From: Oscheius onirici
Taxonomy: Eukaryota; Nematoda; Chromadorea; Rhabditida; Rhabditidae
Reading direction: 5' to 3'
Length of the DNA stretch: 64,000 nt
Assembly: GCA_932521025.1 (NCBI GenBank)
Contig: OW051471.1
Location: 10,044,001-10,108,000, forward strand
Shown in pieces: positions 13,166-25,063 of this stretch. How positions within the stretch are numbered: position 1 is the first letter of the stretch; every line of letters starts with the position of its first letter. The notes below the pieces were generated by a model that saw only the letters and a program-made list of their open reading frames with translations, was not told the DNA's origin and did not search any database. The position numbers were made by a program, and so were the translations under genes.

Positions 13166-14335
13166 ATGGACGAGTATTTCCGTCTTTTCTGCGTCATCTT
13201 CCCTGTATTACCAGATGTTTTTTCTATCCTAACGATCTGTGTGATTGTAACGAAGTCACCAAAGAAATTACATCATATGAAGTATGTGTTCGTTCAAACG
13301 ACGGTTTTTGACAGCTTGGCCATATTGATCATAACATACGGCGGTCTGCTCGAGTTTTATTATCCATTCACAGCTTTCAAAATTTGTGGCATTTATCGTT
13401 ATTTTGGTGACATTGGAGCTTTTTTCTTGGTATTTACAAACTGAGACATTAGTTTTCGATTGATTTAAGGTGATAACATATCTAACGACTATGGGCATGG
13501 CTGCGATTTCTATTACTGAAGCGAGCATGTTCAGACTGGCGATAGCCTATAAAATTGACGTCGTTTTAACATTCACCAAAGAAAAGCAGTAAGTTTAAAC
13601 TAAAATTATTGCCACAAGCAATAACTTTATTAGATTTACTTCTGAATACATTCGTTGTAGTTGCTGCGCTTATTATATCGGTTATAGTTTCCGCAAGTAT
13701 TGTAGTTTCTCGCGAGGTACGCGAATATTTCTTTTGTGATGCTGTACTTAAGGACTACCTTCTTTATTTACAATCCGTTAATGCCCCCACGAAACATAAT
13801 ATTGGAGTTTGAAAATGAGAAAAACGTTTTCTATTATCTGATAGCCGACGGAACAGGTCCTAGAATTGTGTGTATGTTTTATGATTGGAAGCATTCACAT
13901 AGCATTTCAAGTTTTTTTAATAATTGTGGTTGGCTTTATCTTCGCAGCTCTCCTTGTGTTCATCAATGTCGTCACCCACAGGAAGATTTTCGAAAGTGCT
14001 CAGTCCGTGGAACACCAACGTTTGCAGAGGAATATTACCGCAATATTAATGCTACAGGTAGTCTGCTCATTAAAATTTGCAAACCAAATTTAGACTTTGT
14101 TGCCTATTGTGCTTGTTATTATGCCATGTTGTATAGTGTTAATATCACTTGTTTTCAACCTGTCATGGCAAGACAAAGAGCATTATGTTGCCTTTCCGTT
14201 AAATGCTTTTGTAATGTTGTGTAATATCTACAGTGCATTCAACTCCTGCCTCTCGTGGTTGTGAGACCATACCGACAATATTGCCGGAGCCTTCTGTGTA
14301 AAACAAATGTAACTTCTTCCAATATAAGCACATAA
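13166..14335 (+). pseudogene. Family F serpentine receptor, copy F1 (broken)
   Basis: Seven-transmembrane receptor of a Srh/Sri-like family that begins MDEYFRLFC and ends in a VVRPYRQY motif. The six exons align with the intact copy at 30247-31500, but the reading frame is lost at least three times. Two T residues are missing at the start of exon 3 near 13636, compared with copy F4. A shift follows L-Q-S-V-N-A-P near 13788. Another precedes the VVVRPYRQY tail near 14255. Splice sites are otherwise preserved, including a GTATGT donor in TM4. It lies on the strand opposite to the surrounding F-box genes. Its last 50 bases recur at 34.9 kb. Confidence 0.75.
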
Positions 14336-14709
14336 AACTAAACGATCCTCAAAGCTATAAAAAGATGTTCAAATTCAAATTTATTTCCGAAATCGCAATC
14401 ACCAAAGTGGATCCTGCGGCTCCATGGTTCTGGACCACTCAAATCCACCAATCCGATCTTGTCTCATCCATGTAGTAGGACATATAAAAAGTATTGATAA
14501 ATGTTTGGGCATATGTTCTACTACTGTTGAGTGTCTACAAGACGACTTCGTCGCCTGGCAGCGTCGTAGCTCCAAACTTTTCTACCAGCTTTTTCTAAAG
14601 CCTTCTAATTGCCTCTAATTGTAAGACAGTAGAAGAAAAAGTCTGTAAAAAGTAATGTGCTCTCCAATCCTGACAACTCTTCGCTTGCTACGACGAGTCT
14701 CGTGGCCAT

Positions 14710-14755
14710 GGACAAACAGACGGACGGACAGACAGGCAAACAGACAGAGTCAGCC
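14710..14755. repeat. Imperfect (GACA)n tract
   Basis: Short degenerate run of ACAGACGGACGGACAGACAG units. It is low-complexity with no coding signal. Confidence 0.7.
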
Positions 14756-14780
14756 ACAGACATCATAGGTTTTTAATAGT

Positions 14781-15179
14781 TTAAATTCTGCCCTCGTGAT
14801 GTTTGAGTTGGTGCTCCAAAAATGGCGCGAAATACACGAAAAGTTGGATTATGCCGGGAATAAATGAGTTGGGATGCTTTTTGCATGGCACAATCTTACA
14901 AGACTTCACAATCACTGAGTCAGGGGGGAAGTGAAAAGTAGTTCGTTTCGAGGAAAACTTTTTCATCTGGCTTATTGGAAACTCTTTATTCATAGAACAG
15001 TATTTCATTTTGTATCTGTCAGCTTGCTTTTTAACATCAGGCAATGTGCAAAACTTGAAATTCCAAACTTCCAACCCAATCGTATAGACTATTTTGAAGT
15101 CCCTAACAAATAATAGTGAAACAGTGATAACGCCATTTCTGAAAAAGTGGTACTCATAACTGTAACCTGGGACTACCAA
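14781..15179 (-). CDS. Hypothetical ORF, 132 codons
   Basis: An uninterrupted minus-strand frame just downstream of F-box paralog C. It encodes alternating hydrophobic and charged segments, with seven cysteines or histidines spread through it. I recognise no family. It could be a displaced exon or a chance ORF. No convincing splice signals flank it and the initiator is a TTG or internal codon. It is listed only because its length is unusual for this base composition. Confidence 0.2.
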   Translation of the reverse strand: MVVPGYSYEYHFFRNGVITVSLLFVRDFKIVYTIGLEVWNFKFCTLPDVKKQADRYKMKYCSMNKEFPISQMKKFSSKRTTFHFPPDSVIVKSCKIVPCKKHPNSFIPGIIQLFVYFAPFLEHQLKHHEGRI

Positions 15180-15239
15180 ACGAATAGCGGTTTAACTGTT
15201 TCCTCACATTTTTATCGCTCCCACAGATTTTCCATGACT

Positions 15240-16480
15240 TCAATCAACGATCATGGGCTCATCGCCTTCTGTCGTGTCGTCACGTATGTCTTCGATTCGA
15301 CAAAGTGGCTGATTTGCATCCCTTGCTCTCCTCCAAATTTGTCCAAGATCAAGACGATATGGTTTAGGTTCAGGAATATGAGAAAGCGAATACCGGGTTT
15401 CCCGCTGCTCTAAATGAGATTTACATGTTTTAAATTAAAAGAAGCTGACTTTTCGTTTGTTCGTACCAACTTTCAAGATCTTGAAAGTTGCGAACAATGA
15501 GCAATTGATGAACGCTTGGAGTATTCATTCCTTGGGTGAGGGATTCCCCAAAATCAAGACCTCTGATGTAGCTGTATAGAATAAATACGTTGTTCAGCGG
15601 AATAGAGACGATGCGCACTCGTTTTTCCGGGCACCGTAAAACATTGTGGGCTCCGGCGCTGAAAAACTCGGACAGAAACTGGTCTTTCGGTGGGGTATAA
15701 AGCGAAGTTTGGAGCACCAAATGTAAAAATCTTCCCTGGTCGTCTTCTAAAATCACCTGAATAGTCAAGTTAGGGCCGTAGAAGATCAGATTACGTCCAA
15801 CACTTTGAGCACAAGATTTACATAGTCATGGTTCATGTAATGCAAATCATCAATGAAAATTTCGAGTATCTCCGACAAGTATAGAAAGTTTTCGGTTAGG
15901 AAAGCTAGCTCTTTGTAGTTATTTGCGTTCCAGTCTGCCCTTCCAGAAACCCCTTGTAATCGTAGTTTTTTCTTCAAAAAATAAATTAGCACATTCAAAA
16001 AAATTACCAGTTGAAGTTCTTTCAGAACCTTCCAATTAATTCCGCTAGCTTTATAACCTTCTCGTCCTCAATTAGAGCTTCAGACAGACACACAGAGACT
16101 TGAGAGCAATTTAAAGTGGATTTAGTGGACCCGGGAGAAAACCGGAAGGCAAATCCACTATGTTCCCTCCATTCTTTGGTATCCGCAAAGACATTTGCAA
16201 AAATAGCTGTTTGAAAATCCGGGGGCGGACGCAAATGACAGGAATAAAGCGAGTTTCAACAACATTTCCACGTCGTTTTAAGAAAGACGAGGCAGTTGAC
16301 TCTCATTTTGAAGCGTTGTTCATTTTCCATCATAAAATGTTTTAACATCTTGTTTGAGCGAAACAAACGAGCGAATGAGATCGGATCAACCTGAACAGAT
16401 TTTGTGGAAACAAGATTTCAAACTTTGAGCATAATGGCTAGGAGTATAAAGCGGGGAAAGTCGAGAATACTTCTTAGCAT
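15240..16480 (-). pseudogene. F-box paralog C (broken)
   Basis: Same family and exon order as the intact copy D next to it. The F-box exon (16480 downward) reads L-D-F-P-R-F-I-L-L-A-I-M-L-K, and exon 2 opens with D-P-I-S-F-A-R-L-F-R-S-N-K. After R-V-N the frame runs to a stop near 16250, and the matching L-R-P-P-P-D-F block resumes in another frame near 16225. A further shift near 16050 separates it from the K-V-L-K-E-L-Q-L exon end. The 3' half is intact in layout, including the I-P-L-N-N-V-F-I-L core, a WYEQTK motif and the terminal D-L-G-Q-I-W-R-R tail, with introns at the same places as in D. At least two frameshifts mark it as a pseudogene. Confidence 0.7.
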
Positions 16481-16778
16481 GTCGCAAAGGATGGCACTGA
16501 AACGCTATCGGTTGCGCATTCCGCAACATTTTCTTATCTGAAAAGCAATTCGGTTCTTCCTTCCGTCCGCGAGCCAGAGAAAACGCAATAAGTGCAGTGA
16601 CGTCTTCCGCCCAATTATGAAATCGGAAACACTAATTCTGTCAATTCGAAAACGATTTACGAGAAGGACTGTTTATAAGGAAATTTCTGGGCCAGGTGAT
16701 TTTACAATATTTGTCAAAAGAAGGAAGAAAAATTTATTCTGGTGGGTGAAAGGGGTAAAAGGGGCTAATGATAAGGAA

Positions 16779-18208
16779 CTACTGAACTTCTCGTGTGTGA
16801 TCTTCTAATTGTTCTACTTGACATATCGGCTGAGTGGAATCCATAGCGCTTCTCCAAATTTGATCGAGATCAATCCTATATTTCCAAGGTTCCCAATGTT
16901 CTGAAGGCCATTGAAAGACAATAACACAAAAGCAAACTTTTGGTTTGTTCGTACCATCTTTCAAGATCTTGAAAGTTACGAACTACTAGCAGTTGATAAA
17001 CGCTTGGAGTAATAGCTTCAGCATCATAGCCTTTGGGAAGCTGTAGGTGGAAGCTGTAGAGAACAAAAATGTTGTTTAACGGTATGGCGACGATGCGACA
17101 TCGCTGCTCTGGGCACCGTAAAACGTCGTGTCCTCCTGCGCTGAAAAGCTTCGAAAGAAATTCTTTTGGTGGACTGTATGTCTTCAGCACAAAGTGTGAA
17201 AATCTCTGGTTATCTCGGAAAATGGCCTGAACATTAGATTGCAAGATATTTGGATATTACCGTCAAAACTTTGAGCAGCAGGTTTTTGGGATCTTCAATA
17301 GGATCTTCAATAGTAATTTTAAGTTTATCGGCCAAATTTAGGAAGTTATTCACAAGAAGAATATATTCTTTTTGTCTATCGCTTTCTGACATAAGGTTTC
17401 CATACATGTTTATGGTTATTTTCACCTAAAAAATGATGATCACAGTTTAACAAAATGTTACCAGATTCAGCTCTTTGAGACCCGTCCAATCGATACTATT
17501 CGCTTTGTGGCCACGCACAATTCTTAATTTTCGAGGCCTGACGATGCGGATTATGCTCATGGGATCATGATCCGTGCTGACTGTAAGATTTTCTGCTTCC
17601 AATTTGCAAATCTCAAGTAGTTCTTGGTCCAAGCTCGAATCTATTTTTTTCAAATTCTAAAAATACACTGAAAGGTGGAAACAAGAAAGCGTAAAGGAAA
17701 AATTGTTTTCCCGGAAACTGCATAACAGAAAACCAACGTTTGGCAGAAGGGTCGCAATCTTTTTTTAAAACCAACCGTATAAACAAACAATGAAGATACT
17801 CTGAAGTACGAATGCTCCATAACCTCCTTAGGAGAAAAGAGGCTGCCAAAATATTTGGAGTCGAGAGTCAAAGCGTAGGAAAATTTCCGGCAAGATTTAT
17901 TTTCCGAGACATTTGCCCAAAGAGTCGTTTGGCAATCTGAGGGCGGACGAAGGTCAATGCTGGGAAAGTCAGGTCCGTTACTCCGCAATGCACGACTAAA
18001 ATAAACCTCAACGTCGCGATTGACTCGTATTTTGAATCTCTGCTTCTTTTCCACCATAAATGAATTCAGCAGTTTGTTTGAGCGAAATAGACGAGAGTAG
18101 GAGGTCGTATCAAGCTGAACAAACAGTTTCGTAAAAAATAGGATAACAAACTTTTAGCAAAATGGCTAAAAGAATAAAGTGAGGTAAATCCAGAATATGA
18201 GTTAGCAT
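16779..18208 (-). CDS. F-box protein, nematode family, copy D (intact)
   Basis: Predicted SCF substrate adaptor. Six exons (18208-18152, 18114-17800, 17656-17462, 17425-17261, 17226-16938, 16900-16779) join in phase to give 380 residues. Residues 1-40 are the F-box: L-D-L-P-H-F-I-L-L-A-I-L-L-K, then L-D-T-T-S-Y-S-R-L-F-R-S-N-K. The C-terminal part carries R-I-V-A-I-P-L-N-N-I-F-V-L-Y, then V-V-R-N-F-Q-D-L-E-R-W-Y-E-Q-T-K, and ends in D-L-D-Q-I-W-R-S-A. This C-terminal layout is shared with B and C and is likely the target-binding region. Such families evolve fast in nematodes, and no substrate can be inferred. Confidence 0.75.
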
Positions 18209-18617
18209 GCTGGAGAGCCAGGCAAAGTGAAGAAATTCTCTTATCACATGCTATTTGGTGCACACTTCCGTCTGTGACCTTCGAAAACGAAGTGTCAATA
18301 TACGATGAGGATAACTTTTGGTCCGAAAAATCTAGTTTTCATCTGTTTACTTTTTAAAAACCACTCGACAGGGTTGCTGGGATTGCATTCGTACAGGTAC
18401 CAAGACCTACAATTGCTTTGAAAAAAATAAGAGACAAATTCACTTTGACCAAATTTACAAAAATAAATATCATAGAAAAGATGACTAGAAAAATTGAAGC
18501 ATGATAGCAAATATCATATCCAGAGCGGGGTACGCTCGAACCACATTACTTGTTTAGACTTCACGGATAGATCTTTTACTTCTTCCAGTATATTCTGGTT
18601 TTTCTGAATATGAAATT

Positions 18618-19063
18618 TCACAGCAGGATGACATAACTTACCACCCTGATGAGTTTTACGAACCTGAAGAAATTGATCGTGAGCATGCTGTCCTGTTTAT
18701 TTGCTGCAACATGATAGTGAAAGATCTTTCGACTTTTCTTTTTGAGACAGAAATAAAGATGAAATTGTTGCCGTTGTTTAGTTGACGTTTCGCTTTCCTT
18801 GTTTCCAGTACGACTCTTGCTTTTGACTTTTTTTCGTCTTTGACTTAGTTTTTCAATCGCCAGCTCAGCCTCGATGAAAATATTGAACTCTTTTCTTTTA
18901 GTGTCAACAAGATTCCAAACAGTTTTGGTAGTTCGACAAGCTCTGGAGAAAGAAATTGGATCTAGCTGTAAAGAAAAATATGGGAAAAAGAATGAATGCT
19001 CACCTTTTTGCAAATTTCAACAAGGAGAAACTCGGGAATGCTACTGAACAGGAGGAAGGCCAT
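18618..19063 (-). pseudogene. F-box paralog E, truncated
   Basis: The first exon (19063-19004) encodes M-A-F-L-L-F-S-S-I-P-E-F-L-L-V-E-I-C-K-K. It splices in phase to exon 2 (from 18965), which begins L-D-P-I-S-F-S-R-A-C-R-T-T-K. This is the clearest F-box in the window. About 110 further residues follow, lysine/arginine-rich in the middle. I cannot find the C-terminal exons that B and D carry before sequence identity runs out near 18.5 kb. It could be a short F-box protein or a 3'-truncated copy. Confidence 0.5.
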
Positions 19064-20063
19064 GACTGTTCGACTCGACTGACATCTTATCACCTGGTGC
19101 GGTCAGCCACAGAAAAATAACTCTATCGGTGAGAAAAGAGAACTTTTACAACCTAGCGAACAGTTCTGCTTGTTTTGTTCAAGATTTTGAAATCTGGCAT
19201 TAAGTCATTTTTGTGCGGTGAACAAACAATACTGACGTGTTTTTATGTGTTTCCGGTTATCGTGAAATTTTTGACTTCCACAACAAAACTCAGTTTTCAA
19301 GAGAAGTGAAACAATGATTGCCAACGGAAACACAAATTTATTGGAAAATACTGTACAAAAGCTTAGGTCAACTGTTGCCCAATTAAAGACGCGCTCGCGT
19401 TGTCTCAAAAGGAATCATGAAACTGACAATGAGCCAGTTTTCGAGAGTAACCATTTTCCAGTTCTGTAGTGCGCTTTTCTCACTAGTCTCTCGTTTCTGT
19501 TTCGTCCGTTGATCGTAAACAGCCGTCTTTGGTCTAGTCGGTCTTTGCACCTAGTAATCAAACCATAAACATTGTGGTCTCACTTCTTTTTGTGATGTTT
19601 ATGACGGCTTGACCCCGCTACATAAAAATCAATCAATTAGCAACACAATAGCGTATCCGTTAGCTACGCCCCCGGCTCACATCTTATTACTCAGTGTCTC
19701 TCTTCATTTTTTTTAACTTCTTGTAACTTTTAGGAGATGCAAGTTTCACTCTCTGACAAGGACAGCTTCATTCTCTAAAAACTGTTTCAAAAGAGCCTTC
19801 TATCAGTTCGTTCTTTCGCTTTTTTCTCCGATTCGCACCTGGTGGTTAGCTCGTAATCAACACGGTCGCGCGCGCCTCGTTCTGAGGTGTCGGTTGTTTG
19901 TACAGATATCGATCCTAGGGACGAGCTGCTTGGTCAGAATTAACTGCGTACTCTTCATGAAACTCAGTTTGCTCGATGTCGGTTCGGCAACCCTCTAATC
20001 CTACTTTTCAACATTTCTAACCGCCCATTTTTTTGCGCTTTTTGTCAGAAAAGTTATAGATGG
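19064..20063. other. Intergenic between F-box E and the proline-rich gene
   Basis: About 1 kb between divergent genes. It contains pyrimidine-rich stretches and a CGCGCGCG run near 19.87 kb, which fit a promoter region. I find no ORF or RNA gene I can support. Confidence 0.45.
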
Positions 20064-21238
20064 ATGGCTAAAGCGACTACCATCAAAGAAGAACCGGACA
20101 GGTATGAGTTTAATTAGATTTTGTTATTTTTGACAGACTTAAACTTTGAATTTTTCTGTTACCAAAAGCACAACTTGTTTTCAGCGGTACATCATCGGGC
20201 ATTTGCCGTTCCAGATGAATGGAAGAATCTGGGATACTGATTGGAGATGCTGGAGGGAGAGAAGAGGAAGAGGTTAGATGATATAAATTTTTCTAAAACA
20301 CTTTACAGCTTTTCAATCAGGATCCCTAATTTGACCCAAATATTTCTTCTCACAGTATAGACTCCAGTGCCGTGTGTGGCAGACTAAGCTAATTAGGATT
20401 TGGCAGGTGCCGCAGTTTTACCCCTTCCAACTGATGATGCAACCGATGATGACCGCCCAGCGATGATGACCGCCCAGCGGGGACCGCCCGGCGATCCTGG
20501 CCCCTGCTCCAGCCGCCGCCGCTGCGGTGCCCCGCCAGAAGTGTGGATAATGATGCAGGCGATGCCTCCACCGCCTCCATATGAGGAGCCACGTCAGATC
20601 CGCCGGCAGTCGCCTGTGATCATCTTGGACACTCCAACAACACGCCGTCCTGTCGCTGTTGAAGCTGAGGAGACTGAGTTTGCGCCCGCCCGGCGAACTC
20701 GCGCCCACGAGCGCCACGACAGCCCAGAAGCCTACCAAGCCCCGATGCGTCAGGCGATCGCCAAAGACCCGCTGGCGACCTCTACGCCTGCTGTCCGCCC
20801 CGGAACTCCGCCAGTAGCACAAATAAGGACGTATTTTAACGCCTCGACTTATAGGCGATGGACACCACTGCCGAGTCTGTCGCCCGACCTCCAGTAACTG
20901 CGGCCTCCAGGTAGTTGTGTTTTCCGACTATTTTTACGACAAACTTTTTAGCCCCCGATAGCTGCAGACCTGGAGAGGACAGGACGGACGTTCTACGATA
21001 CTTGACACTTTCTCCCAACTCTACGCCTGGCCCCTTGCCTCCAGCTCAGAGGTCAAGCAGCACGGGACCGCGGCTTCATAGCCGCCGAGTGAGTTTGTCG
21101 TGGCGGACCATTTAAAGAGTGATTCAGAGTCACGGAATCGGTTGCCGCCGTCATGAGGCCGCCGCCCTTCCCCGAAAGAACTCCGTAAGTGTTGAACAGG
21201 TGATCTTACCACGAATAAATGAATTTTCAATGAATTAA
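20064..21238 (+). CDS. GC-rich, proline-rich protein (model unresolved)
   Basis: A plus-strand multi-exon gene with GC content far above its surroundings. A candidate first exon begins at 20064 with an I-K-E-E-P sumoylation-like motif. A second ATG at 20215 starts an acidic exon (G-R-E-E-E-E). The main exon (about 20398-20820) encodes a disordered stretch with P-P-P-P-P-Y-E-E-P, several TP and SP sites and Arg pairs. Short GTAGCA-TTATAG and GTAACT-TTTTTAG introns follow. The last exon ends near 21236, with AATAAA close by. Phases do not close in any single model I tried. A 17-base tandem duplication at 20445-20478 may be why. I recognise no family. Confidence 0.4.
20445..20478 (+). repeat. 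17-bp perfect tandem duplication in coding sequence
   Basis: GATGATGACCGCCCAGC occurs twice back to back (20445-20461 and 20462-20478). Seventeen is not a multiple of three, so the duplication switches reading frame inside the proline-rich exon. Confidence 0.9.
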
Positions 21239-21463
21239 TCCTCGTCTCTTCTGAGACACTCTGGACCTGAATTTATTATTTATGATTGGTCTTGATTCTG
21301 CTGAAAAATTAAATGAGCGTCTCATTCACTTTACATATTATGACGACTTGGAGCACAGGAATAAATACGGCACAGAAATATTTGAGAAAACGGAAATGAG
21401 CAGGTCAAAAGATTTTTTTAAAGCCGTGGACTAGAGGAAGAAAACTTGAGGGTAGGGCAGACT

Positions 21464-24147
21464 TTAAGAAGAAGGTTTTGTCTCTGAAGAAGAAGCTTCT
21501 GTAGCTGCTGGTTCACCACTCCGAAGTGCACGACAAAGTTGTTCAAGTTGAGCCACTTTCTTGTTCTGTTGGCTTGAAGTATCTTCCAGCTCTTTCTTAG
21601 CCATTGTCAGCACCAGAACATTCCTGAAAATATCAGGGTTTTTTTTGTTTCCGGTCAAGCTATGTAACGGAGCAACTGCTACTAGACTAGGCGAAAGAAC
21701 CGAATTCAAAAGAATCTTTTAAAACTCGCAAAAAATGGTTAAAGCGAGTGGGTAGCTGCTGCGCCCGTGCGAGCAAGCTGGCGCTCAGCGAACTTAAAAA
21801 ATTGACGGAAAGCGCAATAAACCTTGACAAACTGGGGTTTTCACTGTTTTTTTGTCGTTTTCATCTCTTCTCATGATTTTTATCGTAAAAAGCATGTTGA
21901 AAATAGTCAGTAGAAGACAAAATGGAAGAAAACACTATTTTTTCGCTATTTTTGGAATAAAAATATTTTGAAAAGCCGCACAAAGTTACGGTAGAATCAG
22001 CCCGCCTATTTCCGTAGTTACCCACTCGCTTTAAAGTGAAACTTACTTGGAAGCTTCGTCGTATTTCTGTTTCCATTTCAAGGCATCATTCTCCACTTTC
22101 TTCATGTTAGAATTTACCTGAAAACTAATTTTCAGAAACGTGGTAATCTTTTCGTATTCCAAAGGAAACGCTACACAAGAATTCGGAAAAACGTTTCAAA
22201 GGTGTGATTTTTGATCTGATCTACTGGATCTGTGCCAGATCAGAACTGGCAGGGATTGTGCATGGTGGTGTGGACCAGCTGGGACTTGGCCAGTCCTACT
22301 TTTCTGTGTTGACGGGCCCAAGTATTCTGTCAGCAAAAAGGTTGGTTACAAAAAATAACAAAATAAACGAGAAAGACCAACCTTGTCGAGTTCTTTTTTA
22401 AACCGATCGAAGGCAGTATTACTTTTGGAGAGACTCTCCGTCAGAATTGAGTACTTGTCGGCATATTCTTTGACCTAAATTATTTTTGAATAAAAAATGT
22501 TCACGACGGTATACCTGTTCTCTCAAGATTTTTTCAGTCTGTAAAGCATCTGTGGCTCTGACAGTTCCTTCGAGGAGATTGTTGGCAAGTTGCTGCTTCT
22601 CCAGATTTAACTTCTGAAAAAGTGCAGTGTTATTTGCTGTTTCTACGATTTTAAAAGAATTTTCGACAGTTTACGCAACCGTGAATAGTGAAAGTCTCGG
22701 CAATACAGTGATTTCAATTTTTCTTTTTGTAATCGTCCGAACAGTTACAAACTGAAAAACATCCGTACTTTCAGAGAGTTATAAAAAAAGTTGGAATCGC
22801 TAAAACCGAAAAAAATGACTGAAAAGACGGTCTAGATAAAAATAATACTTGCGAGTTGCAGCTAGCAGCCTCCAATTTGGCCTGCATGAGTTTGACTTCG
22901 AGATCTTTGGTATTTTTCAACTCTTCAATATATCTGTCCTTGGCCTCATACTGCTTGGCGATATCGTTCAGCCTCGATTCGTATTCTTTCCCCAAATCTT
23001 GAAGTTTTTCCGCCAACCTCTTGTTGTCATCGGCTAGCCGATCAGACCGTTCTCGGCCTTCTTTCATCGATTTCTCAATGTCCTGAATCCAAATTAAGTA
23101 AAAAACAAAGAAATAAATACCTTCAGTGTTGTTTTGAGCTGTTCGACAGCATTCTGGCGCTCAGTCTCAAGGAAACGAATCTTGCTGGCACTCTCTTCGC
23201 GTAGCTATAAGTATTTTTTCATTTAAATAGTCAAAAAAAAACTTACATCTTTGTTGTACTTTTGGAGTGTCCTGCAAAGCTCTTCCAGCTTGCTTTTCGA
23301 CTCTTCGGTCTTCAATAACAACTGGTTCAATTTATCCACTTTGACTTCCAGGCTTTTGTTGGCCTTTTGGAGAACTTCATTCTGAAATTACTCTGATTAG
23401 ATGTTTTGATTTGAAGAGAGATAACTGAACACAGTCCATTACTAACTACCTTATAGGTAGATTTGGCTGAGCTTGTGTTAAAAATGTTACAGCAAAAGAT
23501 CCAATCTATCAATTTGCATTTCCATGTTTTCTTTGGATATATAGAAAAAGCTGAATTTTATGAGACACGAGGTGCTCAGTATACTTGGGCGTCGAGTCAC
23601 AAGCCGATTCGAATCGAGTTCTAAATGGCCCCGAGTCGAGTCGACCCGGCTCGTAGACCATGGCGAGTCGAGTCGACTCGAGGCTCAAACCAAGCTCGAC
23701 TCGACTCGAGCCGAGTCGAGTTGCCCAAGTATAGTGCACAAGCAATGTAATGCCAAAATTATTAGATGTTACTGTTTTTGTCAGATTTGGTGTCCCCTTT
23801 TCGACCTGGAGAACATTTTCAATGTTGATTTAGAAAAGAAAGGAGCTTTTCAGCAGAAGGCGGCAAAACACAATCTTGTAAACTTTCGGAAATCTCACGA
23901 ATAGGTTTTGAGAAAATCTTGCCAGGAAATTGTTTGTAAATTTTTTTTGAAACGAGACCCACCTGGGAGGCTTTAACCTTCAACTTTTCATTTAAAGATT
24001 CCGAGTCAGCGAGCCTTTTCACCAGCTTATTGATCTTCTCTTCTGGTGACAGTCCTTCGAGAGACTTCTGAATACTCGTTGCTGGAAACTTTATTTTGAA
24101 AATTTGATTGAAAGTTACTTACCGTCGCTTGTAAAAGAATCCTTCAT
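21464..24147 (-). CDS. Taxilin-family coiled-coil protein
   Basis: Homolog of taxilin (human TXLNA/B/G), a long coiled-coil protein that binds syntaxins and acts in vesicle traffic. It is built from about nine short exons on the minus strand, ATG at 24147, stop at 21464-21466. The diagnostic segments are K-L-E-E-L-C-R-T-L-Q-K-Y-N-K (near 23270), D-D-N-K-R-L-A-E-K-L followed by Y-I-E-E-L-K-N-T-K-D-L-E-V-K-L-M-Q-A-K-L-E (22850-23040), and a second A-Q-L-E-Q-L-C-R-A-L-R near the C-terminus (21510). These match the two LCR-Q/R repeats typical of the family. Heptad spacing is continuous and no signal peptide or TM segment is present. One intron (about 23384-23962) is ten times longer than the rest and holds a MITE. 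Single copy and intact as read. Confidence 0.85.
23582..23731. mobile_element. 150-bp MITE with TA target duplication
   Basis: A terminal inverted repeat of TACTTGGGC (23582-23590) and its complement GCCCAAGTA (23723-23731) are flanked by TA on both sides (23580-23581 and 23732-23733). This is the signature of Tc1/mariner-type transposition. The interior is almost entirely made of CGAGT/ACTCG units in both orientations, so the whole element can fold on itself. It has no ORF. It lies in a taxilin intron, which explains that intron's size. Confidence 0.75.
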
Positions 24148-25063
24148 ATCGAGGCCGTCTCTCTGGAAAATGAAAAGTGTTCGATTGAATAGCAGTGGAC
24201 ACACGGAGCCCCGAGGGTGCGTGGTGTAAGAGCCGTTCTATCACACAACCTCTCGAGAGATAGTGCTCTGGCGTTATACGCGAAGCAGCTGATCGATAAT
24301 CGAGGATTTCAATGGTTCTTTAATTTCGAAAACAACGTTTAAGAAGAAAAAAACAAGTGAAAGCTGATATTTGACAGAATTATACTAGTACTAAAAGAAT
24401 ACGAAGTATGATGATTCTCACGTTTTTCGGGAGAAAATGACTATCAAATTCGATCAGTAGAAAGCAGGTTTTCGTTTTTCCCCTTTTCCGCTTTCTAGAA
24501 ATCATGTTCCCCGCTTTTCTTTTCCGTAGCACATAAATGTTGCCGGAAAAGAACAGCTAGAAAAATCATGCAGACATAGCGAAATTCACGTCATTTTATC
24601 TGTAGCCATAAGCTGAAAAAGGTGAAAACAATTTCTTACTTTTTAATACAATTTTGTTGACGATCGGGAAGGTAAGAAGACGATGAAATATAATTGGACA
24701 GACGCCAAAACTAAAAGCGACCAATCGATTACAGCTGGGTCGCGCATTACCAGCTGTTTAACGAGTAATCAGCAGAAATGGCAACCATTCTATTATTGTC
24801 GCAAAAAAAGCAATTTTTTACATTTTTTTTGTTATTAGTAAACTGCAAAGAACTGGTAAGAACAGTCAGATTTGTATGGAGAAACGAAAACAGAAGAATG
24901 TCAGAAGTTCTCATGATCTTTTCTTTTCAAAGATTTGGGGCTGAAAACTGGGAAGCCACGACATTTAGATAGTTTCCTCCGTTTCATTTGGTTCCTTCTC
25001 GTCTTTCTCCACCATGAACCTGTCCTTTTTACGACAACACTACGCTTTCCAACCCTTCTCGTT
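24148..25063. other. Intergenic, taxilin upstream region to tRNA
   Basis: About 900 bases with no supported gene. Open frames are short and AT-rich. It includes the upstream region of taxilin, with an ATCGATAATCGA palindrome near 24.29 kb. Confidence 0.5.

Noticed and set aside
20418..20822. 134-codon minus-strand ORF opposite the proline-rich exon
   Set aside because: Trp/Arg/His-rich shadow of a GC-rich coding strand. The plus strand has the splice sites and natural composition.
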